Assembly (NCBI RefSeq): GCF_024158745.1
Contig: NZ_JAMZAW010000013.1
Coordinates: 146,199-210,198 of the forward strand
Direction of reading: 5' to 3'
From: Paenibacillus tyrphae
GTDB lineage: Bacteria > Bacillota > Bacilli > Paenibacillales > NBRC-103111
DNA length: 64,000 nt
A program made the position numbers and the translations under genes. This document shows, one piece after another, positions 8,997 through 16,932 of this stretch. A model generated the notes under the pieces. The model did not search any database, was not told the DNA's origin, and saw nothing but the letters and a program-made list of their open reading frames with translations. Within the stretch, counting starts at the first letter, position 1. Each line of letters begins with the position of its first letter.

Positions 8997-10369
8997 TGCT
9001 CTGGCCGAAAGCGTGGCGGGTCGCCGCATTCGCGCTCTCCGTCGTATTTTTCTGGAGCATCGGCTTTGCGGTCGCGTCGGGGCTGGAGAGCAGCTATGCC
9101 AAGCGGCATACCTGGGAACGAATGCTCGATAGCGGCGCAGCGACCATGGCGCTTATGGCGAAGGACCCGGCTCGGGCGGACGATGTGCTGCGCCAGCTCG
9201 CTCTGCTTCTTCCGGCGCGCGTCGTGCTGGTGGAGGCGGACGGGCGGCATTTGGCCTTCGGCGAGCAGGCAGAGCCGTTCTCCAGAGAGGTCGGCTGGGA
9301 GGTTGCGTCAAACGTGCTCAACGGCGGTACGCTCCGTTCGTTCGAACGGTCGGGCCTGTTCGGTCCCGGCGAAGCGACGACGGGGCAATTGTTTGTGGTG
9401 AATGGACAGGAGGCAGCCTTGTTCATCCGCACCGAAACGCCTTCGCCGCTCCGTCATTACAGCTGGCAGCTCTTCGCGCTGCTCGTCGGCGGTCTGCTGC
9501 AAATGGCGGCTTTGCTCGCCTTTATCCGCTTCGGCCGGAAGTCCCGCAGTGAATTTTTCCGCCTCATGGTCGGCACTCTGAACCGGATGGCCAAAGGGGA
9601 TTTCAATATCAAGCTGGACGCGGACCCGAAACGAATCGGTCCGTACGAGCCGCTGGCGTCCAGCATTAACCGGATGGCCGGCGAGCTCGGTCAGATGGAG
9701 CGGATGCGGCAGGAATTTATCGCCAACGTCTCTCACGAAATCCAGTCGCCGCTGACGTCGATCAGCGGTTTCTCGCGCGAGCTTCAGAACGATAAGGTCA
9801 GTAAGGAAGAGCGGATAGAAATACTGGGGATTATCGAGACGGAAAGTAGGCGGCTATCCAAGCTGAGCGATAACTTGCTCAAGCTGACGTCGCTCGAATC
9901 CGACCATCATCCGTTCGAACCGAAGCGCTACCGGCTGGACAATCAGCTGCGGAAGATCGTTCTCGCCTGCGAGCCGCAGTGGGTCGCGAAAAATCTGGAG
10001 ATGGACGTCGAATTGGACCACGTCACCGTAACAGCCGACGAAGACACCATGAGCCAGGTGTGGCTCAACTTGCTGAACAACGGCATTAAATTTGCCCCGG
10101 AAGACGGCGTGATTGCCATCCGGCTGCAGCAGTTGGATGGACGCGCCGTAGTTACCGTCCGGGACAACGGCTGCGGCATCGCCGAGGAGGATCTTCCTTT
10201 CGTCTTCGACCGGTTTTTCAAAGCCGATAAATCACGCAGCCGCTTGAGCAGTGGCAGCGGACTCGGATTATCCATCGTCAAAAAGATCGTCGATATGCAT
10301 CAAGGCACGATAACCGTACACAGCCAGCCAGGCAAAGGCGCGACCTTCACCGTCTCGCTACCACTCTAG
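8993..10369 (+). CDS. Sensor histidine kinase
   Basis: A 458-residue membrane kinase that partners the preceding regulator. A first membrane helix near residues 8-25 and a second near 160-180 (LFALLVGGLLQMAALLAFI) enclose an extracytoplasmic sensor of about 130 residues. A HAMP segment (LNRMAKGDFNIKL) leads to the dimerisation helix with the phosphorylated His in NVSHEIQSPLTS. The ATP-binding domain shows the N box (LLNNGIKFA), G1 (DNGCGIAEEDL), F box (FVFDRFFK) and G2 (GSGLGLSIVKKI). The signal is unknown. A hairpin lies shortly after the stop. Confidence 0.93.
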   Translation: MMLWPKAWRVAAFALSVVFFWSIGFAVASGLESSYAKRHTWERMLDSGAATMALMAKDPARADDVLRQLALLLPARVVLVEADGRHLAFGEQAEPFSREVGWEVASNVLNGGTLRSFERSGLFGPGEATTGQLFVVNGQEAALFIRTETPSPLRHYSWQLFALLVGGLLQMAALLAFIRFGRKSRSEFFRLMVGTLNRMAKGDFNIKLDADPKRIGPYEPLASSINRMAGELGQMERMRQEFIANVSHEIQSPLTSISGFSRELQNDKVSKEERIEILGIIETESRRLSKLSDNLLKLTSLESDHHPFEPKRYRLDNQLRKIVLACEPQWVAKNLEMDVELDHVTVTADEDTMSQVWLNLLNNGIKFAPEDGVIAIRLQQLDGRAVVTVRDNGCGIAEEDLPFVFDRFFKADKSRSRLSSGSGLGLSIVKKIVDMHQGTITVHSQPGKGATFTVSLPL

Positions 10370-10379
10370 CCGGGTCTGC

Positions 10380-10425
10380 AAAAAAACAAAGGAGACTTCT
10401 GCTTTTCGTAAGCAAAAGTCCCCTT
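10380..10425 (-). terminator. Rho-independent terminator after the small secreted protein gene
   Basis: GGAGACTT..TGCTT and AAGCA..AAGTCCCC form a long stem; on the minus strand it is followed by a T-rich tract (TTTGTTTTTTTGC). It ends the gene at 10473 and may also slow transcription from the kinase side. Confidence 0.65.
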
Positions 10426-10472
10426 CCAATGACAGCAATATCCTAAGATCCGCAAAAGCTCGCGGAAGTCCG

Positions 10473-10817
10473 CTATTTGAAATAAATCTGGAGATTGGTA
10501 ACCGACAAACGAGGTCCTGCCAGGGATACGGTATACGTGCCGCTTGGCAAGTTAGGTACGGACGCATGAATACTTCCCGCGCCGCCCCATCCGATAAAGT
10601 TTTGTGAATATACCGTTTGCCCGTTCTGGTTCACAACATAGACATCGCATTCTGCCGAGACACCTTCATTCGGAATCCCTGCCGTAAATGAACCGGAAAC
10701 AATAAGTTCTCCTTGTCCCGTGATCTGTGATGAATAGGCGGCAGAGGCAGTAGCTAATGGAATAACGGCTAGCATGGCCATACAGAGAAAAAGAATGAGA
10801 AGTGCTCTTCGCTTCAC
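10473..10817 (-). CDS. Small secreted beta-rich protein, function unknown
   Basis: A 114-residue protein with a clear signal peptide (MKRRALLILFLCMAMLAVIP, cleavage near SASA) and a mature chain of about 88 residues. The mature part alternates hydrophobic and polar residues (GELIVSGSFTAG, YTVSLAGPRLSVTNLQIYF), as in an immunoglobulin-like beta sandwich, and resembles a single carbohydrate-binding or chaperone-like beta domain. I do not recognise a named family. It is monocistronic, with a terminator behind it, and convergent with the sensor kinase. Confidence 0.75.
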   Translation of the reverse strand: MKRRALLILFLCMAMLAVIPLATASAAYSSQITGQGELIVSGSFTAGIPNEGVSAECDVYVVNQNGQTVYSQNFIGWGGAGSIHASVPNLPSGTYTVSLAGPRLSVTNLQIYFK

Positions 10818-10943
10818 TTAAAATCATCCTTTCCATCGTTTTTGGCTTTCACTATGAATGTAGCATACAATCTCTTAACAGTAAATATATGGTTCTAAAT
10901 AATTTTTGTGTAAATTAATAGTTTGCCATTCCTGTGTTAAGGT

Positions 10944-11359
10944 TCATCCGATTTCAAAAAAGGAATGATGTGACCGGCAAGATGGGTAAGGGTATGCCCG
11001 GCGTCCGGGAGAATGTGAATTTGGGCATGCGGCAGCAGGCTAGCCAGACGCTTGGCCGTACCGGCTTCCGTTGACTTTATGATACAATTTATCCTTTCCC
11101 CACTCCCCTAGCATCATATGAAAGGCAGCGGTGAAAAGAAACTTTCTGCGGGCCGATGCCGGAAGGACAAAGCAGCGCTAGCTTATCCACCTTGTCCGGA
11201 AAGTTACGCTGAATTGGACCGCCAGCCACACCCCCAATGAGATGCCGATCATGCTCGCTTGGCGGATATTCAAGGCTTGGAAAACATCGCAGTGCCAATC
11301 GGCATAAGCGCTGCCCTTTGGGCCGAGCGGTCTTGTCGCCGCCGGCTATCACAAGGGCT
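10944..11359 (-). pseudogene. Alpha/beta hydrolase remnant with internal deletion
   Basis: Reading the minus strand in more than one frame gives pieces of one alpha/beta hydrolase. First comes SAYADWHCDVFQALNIRQ, then the nucleophile elbow GISLG inside ASMIGISLGVWLAVQFS, then DKVDKLALLCPSGIGPQKVSF and AAFHMMLGEWGKDKLYHKVN. After KVNGS the frame runs directly into AKRLASLLPHAQIHILPDAGH, with the catalytic His in the last block, ending near 10944. Part of the domain, including the region expected to hold the catalytic acid, is missing, and at least one frameshift is present near 11120. The gene therefore appears inactivated. It lies immediately downstream of the PadR-type regulator, which may once have controlled it. 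Confidence 0.75.
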
Positions 11360-11367
11360 CCATTTCG

Positions 11368-12285
11368 TCAAAAGCTTAAAAGCCACTCTTCCGCTTCCCC
11401 GGTACTGCCGAATACCCTGAAATCATTTCCTTTGTTGGCTTCGGACAGCAGCTCTTTAAATCTCCCTTTCACAACCTGTTCGTTTGTTAGAATAAGGGCT
11501 GCTTTCACACGATAGTTCATGAATTTTTGCAGCATCTCTCCTGCCAGACCCGTTCTAAGGTTGAAGAAGTCGTCGGAAAGCGTCTCCGCGTGAAGCACTA
11601 ATAGATTGGTGTCATTTTCAAAGCATGCCGCGATAAGATCCAATGCATCTTGTCCTGTGCGCAGCGCCGTTTCGGTAGAAGCGCATTCCACGTATTTTTT
11701 CGTACCTCTTTCGATAACTTGAACTTTCATTTGATTTTCCTCCTTCTCCATGGGAACACGCAATTCGCTGCGCAGCTTTTGAATCCATTCCCATTCGCGC
11801 TTGTAGAAATCGATTAAATTGTCGTAGATCATATCCCATAAGTAGATTTCCCTGGCGGTTCTGCCGGGAGAAAACGGGCCTCTGAGCTTTTGTTCCTGCT
11901 GCAATAAGATCTGCGTCCGGACTTCCTCTTCATATTTTGTGAACAGGGCGTTCAATTCGGCTGCGCTGAGCTGGTCCGCCCATGCAAGCTGAATCAAAAA
12001 CGAGTTCTTCAAGTCGGGAGGCTCGGGCGTGGAAACCACCCAATCCTTCAGCTCGGACAGCCCTTCTTCCGTGATCGTATAAATCTTCTTCGAGGGCAAG
12101 CTTTCCTGATGCTGGATTTCGCAGGTCACGAAACCTTCGTCCAGCAGCTGAACCAGCGATTTGTAGATCTGATTGTTGTTGGCCGACCAGTACATAAAGG
12201 GGGATTCTTGGATGATTTTTTTCAAATCGTAGCCTGTGACAGATTTCCAGCTTAAAATTCCCAGAATGGCGTGCGTAATGGACAT
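11368..12285 (-). CDS. PadR-family transcriptional regulator fused to DUF4180
   Basis: A 305-residue fusion. Residues 1-85 are a PadR winged helix (MSITHAILGILSWKSVTGYDLKK, then YKSLVQLLDEGFVTCE), followed by the helical PadR C-terminal dimerisation part to about residue 180. After a charged linker, residues 186-303 form a DUF4180 domain (KVQVIERGTKKYVECAST to the C terminus). The start is the ATG at 12285 because AAGGAG precedes it; the frame remains open to 12327 but that extension covers the operator. PadR proteins repress genes and lose DNA binding on sensing small ligands; DUF4180 may be the ligand-sensing part, which is inference. The operator just upstream points to autoregulation. Confidence 0.88.
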   Translation of the reverse strand: MSITHAILGILSWKSVTGYDLKKIIQESPFMYWSANNNQIYKSLVQLLDEGFVTCEIQHQESLPSKKIYTITEEGLSELKDWVVSTPEPPDLKNSFLIQLAWADQLSAAELNALFTKYEEEVRTQILLQQEQKLRGPFSPGRTAREIYLWDMIYDNLIDFYKREWEWIQKLRSELRVPMEKEENQMKVQVIERGTKKYVECASTETALRTGQDALDLIAACFENDTNLLVLHAETLSDDFFNLRTGLAGEMLQKFMNYRVKAALILTNEQVVKGRFKELLSEANKGNDFRVFGSTGEAEEWLLSF

Positions 12286-12306
12286 GGCAGTTTCTCCTTG
12301 ATCGAT

Positions 12307-12332
12307 ATCATATGTTAACAATAACATATGAT
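12307..12332. promoter_or_regulatory. Perfect 11-bp inverted repeat, likely PadR operator
   Basis: Two 11-bp arms, ATCATATGTTA and TAACATATGAT, are separated by ACAA. The repeat lies 21 nt upstream of the regulator start. PadR proteins bind ATGT-N-ACAT-type palindromes, and both arms carry that core, so this is a strong candidate for the autoregulatory site. Confidence 0.75.
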
Positions 12333-12386
12333 GCTTGATATTTCAATATTCGGTGTGGCATGAAACTCTACGGCATCAGGCATAAC

Positions 12387-12411
12387 AAAAAGCCCTTCAT
12401 TTAGAGGGCTT
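12387..12411 (-). terminator. Rho-independent terminator behind the toxin-antitoxin remnant
   Basis: On the minus strand GAAGCCCTC and GAGGGCTTTTTG-type arms (AAGCCCT / AGGGCTT) close a short loop and run into a T tract. Confidence 0.75.
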
Positions 12412-12457
12412 CCGGAACATATCTGTATTCGTTTGTTGTCTTGGACCAGCCGTTTCC

Positions 12458-12770
12458 TTAAAATAGTTCCCGCAAATAGTCTCTTCGGCTGTGCAAAATC
12501 CGATAGATGATCACTTCGTTATTTATAATTCTGTAGAAAACCAGATATGGCGAAACGACAATAAAACGATACCCGCGCTGTATTAACGTATAGTCATCCT
12601 CTGACAATAGATCCCATATGGGAAAAATCAGCAAGTCCCCCGATTTCACGGTTCAACTTTTCCAGCATCTTTTCGGCGTTCTGCCAGTTATCTTGGGTTA
12701 TATACGAGAAAATTTCATCCAGATCATCTACCGCTGCCGGTATATATCTCACTCTACTCTTTGGAGGCAT
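12458..12770 (-). pseudogene. RelE/ParE-type toxin gene with frameshift
   Basis: The minus strand from the ATG at 12770 reads MPPKSRVRYIPAAVDDLDEI and on through QNAEKMLEKLNREIGGLADF, a typical ParE/RelE opening with its two N-terminal helices. The frame then ends at a stop shortly after, while the expected C-terminal strands continue in another frame as RGYRFIVVSPYLVFYRI and IIYRILHSRRDYLREL. A single extra T in the run TTTTT near 12625 would explain the shift. A terminator follows. The gene is read as an inactivated type II toxin; a sequencing error in the homopolymer is the other explanation. Confidence 0.78.
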
Positions 12771-12996
12771 TCACTTTCCTCCGCAGGTTTGCCATGACTT
12801 GATCATGATCCAGTAGTTCAGCACCTTCGGCAACTTATTTGATACGGGCTTCCATACGGCGGAAAGCTTCATGGCTCATAACCACCAAATCGGCTTCTCC
12901 ATTGCGTGTTAGCACAACGGGTTTATCAATCTCATGGCAAAACTTCGAAAACCCGTTGTAATCCTGACGAATGCTCGTAGAAGGCTTTATATGCAC
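12754..12996 (-). pseudogene. Phd/YefM-type antitoxin gene with in-frame stop
   Basis: From a GTG at 12996 the frame reads MHIKPSTSIRQDYNGFSKFC, then DKPVVLTRNGEADLVVMSHE, the well-known Phd/YefM N-terminal domain. After RRMEARIK an in-frame TAA (12835-12837) ends it at 53 residues, yet the same frame continues VAEGAELLDHDQVMANLRRK, the toxin-binding tail, and overlaps the toxin start as intact antitoxin genes do. The DNA-binding half may still be made. Together with the frameshifted toxin this is a decaying module. Confidence 0.75.
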
Positions 12997-13140
12997 CGTT
13001 TCACGCCCTTTCCCATACCATTAATCTGACTATATTGTATCATTATTATTGTGTATCCAAGTCAATCCCGTTTTAGTGCGTAGTGCGCTCTCCGAGTGAC
13101 GACTTATCGGTTCATTAAGTCAAGTATAATAATCAATTTT

Positions 13141-13169
13141 TTGATCATTTTCATTAACTTTGATATCAT
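13141..13169 (+). promoter_or_regulatory. Promoter of the XRE regulator gene
   Basis: TTGATC (13141-13146) and TATCAT (13164-13169) are separated by 17 nt. The XRE start follows about 25 nt later. Confidence 0.45.
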
Positions 13170-13193
13170 GAAGACAAAGGGAGGGAGAAAGGT

Positions 13194-13421
13194 TTGATCA
13201 TCAATAAATTAAGCGAAATCATGGGGCGTAAACGTCTGAAGATATCCGACGTCGTGGAAGGTACGGGGCTGGCTCGTAATACAGTGACCGAACTTTATCA
13301 CGGCCGGGCTAAAAGAATTGACCTTGAGACATTGGACAAGCTCTGCTCATATTTGGATGTTAGTGTCGGCGAGATATTTGAGCATGAAGGCGAAAGAAAA
13401 GAGTCCTTGCCAGCGGATTAA
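13194..13421 (+). CDS. XRE/Cro-CI-type small regulator
   Basis: A 75-residue protein that is essentially one helix-turn-helix domain: INKLSEIMGRKRLKISDVVE leads to GTGLARNTVTELYHGRAK, with the recognition helix in NTVTELYHG, and then LDKLCSYLDVSVGEIFE. It starts at TTG behind GGGAGGGAG. Proteins of this kind regulate prophages and small mobile units. Its stop overlaps one arm of a terminator hairpin. It stands in the AT-rich island between a dying toxin-antitoxin pair and a broken exported-protein gene. Confidence 0.85.
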   Translation: MIINKLSEIMGRKRLKISDVVEGTGLARNTVTELYHGRAKRIDLETLDKLCSYLDVSVGEIFEHEGERKESLPAD

Positions 13422-13437
13422 GCGGGCAGGGACTCTT
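13398..13437 (+). terminator. Terminator hairpin at the end of the XRE gene
   Basis: AAGAGTCCTTGCC and GGCAGGGACTCTT form a 13-bp stem with one mismatch; the left arm overlaps the last codons of the XRE gene. The right arm, GGCAGGGACTCTT, is repeated near 15453-15465 without its partner, marking one edge of a duplication. Confidence 0.6.
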
Positions 13438-13560
13438 CATAACAATACATGGAAAATCATCTGGAAGTCAGGCACTTTTTTAAGGTTCCATCTTCCGGAT
13501 CACAAATGTAACTATTCCTTAGCTATTCAATTGGTTATTGTTGGACAGTAGTATACTCAT
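13424..13560. repeat. Duplicated 3' flank, copy 1 (with copy 2 at 15449-15575)
   Basis: The DNA beyond the stop codons of the exported genes ending at 13535 and 15550 is alike. Both copies start with GGCAGGGACTCTT, share GGAAGTCAG and CACTTTTTT, and pass into the coding end with matching bases. The similarity therefore covers more than the encoded module and shows a segmental duplication about 2 kb apart. Confidence 0.7.
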
Positions 13561-14409
13561 TTACTTGATAGGTTAGTATTTTATCAAAAATCATATAGTC
13601 TTTCCTATTTTTAAACGGCCCTTTATTGTTATCGTGTTTATCAATTGCGTAGGAAGTCGGACCGGTTCCAGCCGCTTTTCCTTCATACCATGCAATGAAG
13701 GCATTTACTTCTGATATGGAGAGATCAAATTCTTTTTCAAGCCCAGTATTAAGGGTAACGACTAAAATGGCTCTTCCGGAAGGAGGCGGTGTTACCGGTG
13801 TTGCGGATGCTTCATTAGAATTATTGCTTTCTCCAGTTGTACCAATAGCAGTTACTACATAATAATAAGTAGTTCCGTTAGAAACAGTGGTGTCTATGTA
13901 AGGCGAGCCATAAACGTTATTTGCCACAGTTGTATAAGGACCACCTGGTGTTGTGGATCTTTTTATATTATATCCTGTAGCCCCTTCTACAGAGTTCCAT
14001 GTAAGAGTAACAGTGGAATCTTATTAATACCAGTCAAGGTTTTGGCAATATAAGAGCCATCTTTAGCAAGAGGAGTGCTTGTATACACTACTTTATCACT
14101 TGCATCCAAAAATCTGACTGTTACGGCGCCATCTGCTTTTAGTCGAATCCCAGCAATATTTGCATTATTTAATGTAAAAACTACTGCGTTACCATTACTT
14201 TCTCCAGGCCCATACAATATATCACTTGTTTTTTCATCATTATCAGTAATTTTAGTATAATAGTTAATGAAAGTACTTCCAGACTGGTGTGAACCTTTGA
14301 CTCCGTCTAGCAGGCCACCCGTATATACCGTTGCTGCGGAAGCTGAGATTGGAATCATAAAAACCAAAATAAACGCAAAAAACATGGCAAAAGATAAGAT
14401 TTTTTTCAC
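13535..14409 (-). pseudogene. Broken exported protein gene with FN3 and shared C-terminal module
   Basis: From a GTG at 14409 (AGGAGG upstream) the frame gives a signal peptide (MKKILSFAMFFAFILVFMIP, then SASA) and a beta-rich domain of about 100 residues, and ends at 13987. The DNA continues in another frame with DSTVTLTWNSVEGATGYNIK, which is a fibronectin III domain lacking its first strand, and then the module GRAILVVTLNTGLEKEFDLS to ILTYQVNEY, ending at 13535. Compared with the intact gene at 5228-6358, the linker and about 12 FN3 residues are missing at the frame change near 14022. This looks like an internal deletion that left the halves out of frame. Confidence 0.78.
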
Positions 14410-14555
14410 TGATGTATTCCTCCTAGTTTGTTTTGCCTCAAGTCCATTTTATGTAAAATAAGCCATGTTGTCTAAACATAAATAACCAAATTTTTATTTA
14501 AATGTAATTTATTAGAAAAAAAATAATATCGAGTCACCAAAATACGATTGACAAT

Positions 14556-14906
14556 TTATACTTCGTTATCTTCGGATTTATTTCCGCAATCATCGGCCCC
14601 CCCACTTTCATTCGACTCAAAAGCATAGTTTTTCCGAAGTACCGTATGTAAAGCTATTGCTGCATACTTGAAGCCATGACTCATTCCGTCTGCGTACATC
14701 TTTCCACTTTCATCCTCCCGCAATTTCGACTCGGTACTCCAGTAAGTTTGAAGATCGTGTAAATCTTCGAGCAACCGGTTCAGTTCATCGACCATAGCAT
14801 CCTCCTCATGTTTAAGGCCTGTCGGCCGAACGATATGATTGAGAACATTTTGTTCCCAATTTATGCGCAGGAGTGCGGAATTTTCCGCAGCCTGCTCAAT
14901 GTTCAA
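14556..14906 (-). CDS. Small acidic helical protein of unknown function
   Basis: A 116-residue protein, mostly helical and acidic, with a C-terminal tail rich in Asp, Glu, Asn and Ser. No signal peptide or membrane segment is present and I do not recognise a family. It starts at TTG and overlaps the end of the XRE gene upstream by 11 nt, so the pair is probably translated together. The core MYADGMSHGFKYAAIALHTV resembles small proteins that accompany regulators in phage-like islands; this resemblance is weak. Confidence 0.6.
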   Translation of the reverse strand: MNIEQAAENSALLRINWEQNVLNHIVRPTGLKHEEDAMVDELNRLLEDLHDLQTYWSTESKLREDESGKMYADGMSHGFKYAAIALHTVLRKNYAFESNESGGADDCGNKSEDNEV

Positions 14907-15108
14907 TCCATTCGTAAAGATCTTCCATTTTGCAACCCAACAACTTAGATGCGGTATATAAATCTTCCGGCAGCATAACGCGTGTATCGTTGCAAAAATG
15001 GGAAATAACTCGTTTGGATCGACCGGAACGGCGGGAATACTCGGCTTGGGACAATCCCAATTTTCCCAGCCAGTCCGGGAGCAAGCATCTCCCTCGGGAG
15101 TATGCCAC
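14896..15108 (-). CDS. XRE-type small regulator
   Basis: A 70-residue protein with one helix-turn-helix: LGLSQAEYSRRSGRSKRVIS gives the two core helices and DLYTASKLLGCKMEDLYEW the closing helices. It starts at GTG; AAGGAG lies about 13 nt upstream. It overlaps the following small acidic gene. Together with the other XRE gene at 13194 it suggests a remnant of a mobile unit between two copies of the duplicated C-terminal module. Confidence 0.75.
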   Translation of the reverse strand: MAYSRGRCLLPDWLGKLGLSQAEYSRRSGRSKRVISHFCNDTRVMLPEDLYTASKLLGCKMEDLYEWIEH

Positions 15109-15549
15109 TGAAACCCGGATCTCCTTCCATCAAGAATGAACGCTACTAAAATTATAGCATTAACATGGTAATTAGTAATGTATGAGTTGTAGAGTTTTAG
15201 ACTTTAAGATCTTTAGATTCCTTCGGTTCTCATTTGAGCGAATGCCTCGCTTAGGGTTTGGACTAACGTTAATGAGATGAAACTCCTGTACATTAAGGAA
15301 ATTTTTTATATATAATACAATTATCATATAAATTCCTATTGTTCTACAGCAAATGGTTTAGAGCACCCTTTAGGTAAACTTGTTTGGTATTTTATAACGT
15401 TCAGTCTGACAAAGAAACGATATTAGAAAAATACATCCTCTCTGCGTGTAAGGGGGCAGGGACTCTTTTCGCCACAATGGAAAATCCGGAAGTCAGACAC
15501 TTTTTTCAAAGTTCCATCTCCCGGATCACATCAACTATTCAACTTTTGG
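15109..15549. other. AT-rich gap holding a copy of a duplicated 3' flank
   Basis: No gene is supported here. The right half (about 15450-15549) repeats the DNA that follows the broken gene at 13535: both contain GGCAGGGACTCTT, AATGGAAAATC-like, GGAAGTCAG.CACTTTTTT and TTCCATCT.CCGGATCACA in the same order. The short open frame 15384-15566 is a by-product. Confidence 0.6.
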
Positions 15550-15575
15550 TTATTGTTGAACATTAGAATACTCGT
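15449..15575. repeat. Duplicated 3' flank, copy 2
   Basis: This is the partner of the repeat at 13424-13560 in the same orientation, lying behind the Kelch protein gene. Recombination between the copies would remove the XRE pair between them. Confidence 0.7.
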
Positions 15576-16785
15576 TTACTTGATAGGTTAGTATTTTATC
15601 AAAAATCATATAGTCTTTTCTATTTGTAAATGGTCCGATGTTATTTTTGTGCTTATCAATAGGATAAGATGCCGGACCGATGCCTGCCGCTTTTTTCTCA
15701 TACCAATCAATAAAATTTCTAACCTCCGAAAGACTTAGGTCAAATTCTTTCTCAAGACCGGTATCTAAGGTAACGACAAGAATAGCTCGTTCACCTTGTG
15801 GTGATTCGGGTTCTTGGGTGGTTATGTTGTATTTTTCGATGGATGTTTCGTAACCTGTATTATTAGCTCCGCCGAAAACGTATATTGTACCGTTCAAAAG
15901 AACAACGCCGAAACCGTACCTAGAATTATTTAGACTTTCAATAGTCTCCCATTTATTTTGTCCGGGGTCGTACACTTGAACTACATTTGTTGAAATAGCA
16001 GCAGAACCACTAGTGATTCCACCAATAGCATATATTTTTCCTTTATATGTTATTGTCTCCAGGGCATCCCTTGCGGTAGGCATGTCAGCCTTCAATACCC
16101 ATGTATCCGTTTGAGGATCATATTCTTGAGTTGTGTTTTTAACGCTGTTATTATTTCCTCCTCCGATTATATAGATTTTCCCATTGTATTCTGCTAATCC
16201 TACAGCATGAAGTCCTGATAACATATTACTTTTTGTCACCCATTTATCCGTAGCTGGATCATACATCTCCACAGTATTTAGTTCTAAAGAAGAATTATTA
16301 ACTCCGCCAAAAACGTATATTTTATTGTTAACTGAAACAGCATTTGTCCAGGCGCGACTGGTAGGCATGTTTGTTTTTGTTTCCCACTTATTTGTAACGG
16401 GATCAAAAACCTCCACTTTACTAATGGCCGTAGTATGAGATTGTGCATACGGTTCCCCAATACTACCTCCAATAATATAAACTTTACCTTGAACAACTGC
16501 CAAGCCAAAAGCATTCCTTGCAGTCGGCATATTAGCTTTTGGAGTCCAAGTTTTTGTTTTTGGATCATACTCTTCCACCGTATTTAACGGGGCATCCTTA
16601 TATCCACCGAACACATAAATCTTGCCATTAACCTCAACCGTCTCTTGTCCGTATTTTGGTGTTGGCATTTGACCTTCGACTATCCACGCATTGGTTGTTG
16701 CGGCTTTTGCTATGTTATGGAAGCCAAAGATAGAGAACAACATAAACATTGCTAAGATCATTACATTAAAGCTACGAATATTCAC
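15550..16785 (-). CDS. Secreted Kelch-propeller protein with shared C-terminal module
   Basis: A 411-residue exported protein that starts at GTG behind GGAGAG. Residues 1-28 form a signal peptide. Residues 30-330 hold six Kelch repeats, each with the pattern G(K/T)IYVFGG or IYIIGG followed by VE.YDP.T..W, so a six-bladed beta propeller closed by SIEKYNITT is likely. After the linker TTQEPESPQGE comes the 75-residue module GERAILVVTLDTGLEKEFD to ILTYQVNEYS, almost the same as in the discoidin/FN3 protein at 5228. Kelch propellers bind proteins or sugars. The gene is AT-rich and without obvious partners. The module may be a common surface-attachment or export tag, which is inference. Confidence 0.85.
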   Translation of the reverse strand: MNIRSFNVMILAMFMLFSIFGFHNIAKAATTNAWIVEGQMPTPKYGQETVEVNGKIYVFGGYKDAPLNTVEEYDPKTKTWTPKANMPTARNAFGLAVVQGKVYIIGGSIGEPYAQSHTTAISKVEVFDPVTNKWETKTNMPTSRAWTNAVSVNNKIYVFGGVNNSSLELNTVEMYDPATDKWVTKSNMLSGLHAVGLAEYNGKIYIIGGGNNNSVKNTTQEYDPQTDTWVLKADMPTARDALETITYKGKIYAIGGITSGSAAISTNVVQVYDPGQNKWETIESLNNSRYGFGVVLLNGTIYVFGGANNTGYETSIEKYNITTQEPESPQGERAILVVTLDTGLEKEFDLSLSEVRNFIDWYEKKAAGIGPASYPIDKHKNNIGPFTNRKDYMIFDKILTYQVNEYSNVQQ

Positions 16786-16896
16786 AAAATCTCTCCTATT
16801 ATTTATATTTTATAATAAATATTACAAATTAAATAATTATTTGTCTAAACATGTTCTTCCTAAACTGGTTCATTATTCTTCTTATATAAAACAAAA

Positions 16897-16929
16897 TAAA
16901 AAAACTCTCCATAAAAAATAAAGAGAGCC
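16897..16929 (-). terminator. Terminator behind the gene pair at 16933-17561
   Basis: On the minus strand GGCTCTC and GAGAGTTTTTTT arms flank an AT-rich loop and run into T residues. Confidence 0.5.
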
Positions 16930-16932
16930 TTC

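Noticed and set aside
15384..15566. 60-codon plus-strand ORF
   Set aside because: It spans the duplicated 3' flank and runs antisense into the Kelch gene; no start signal.
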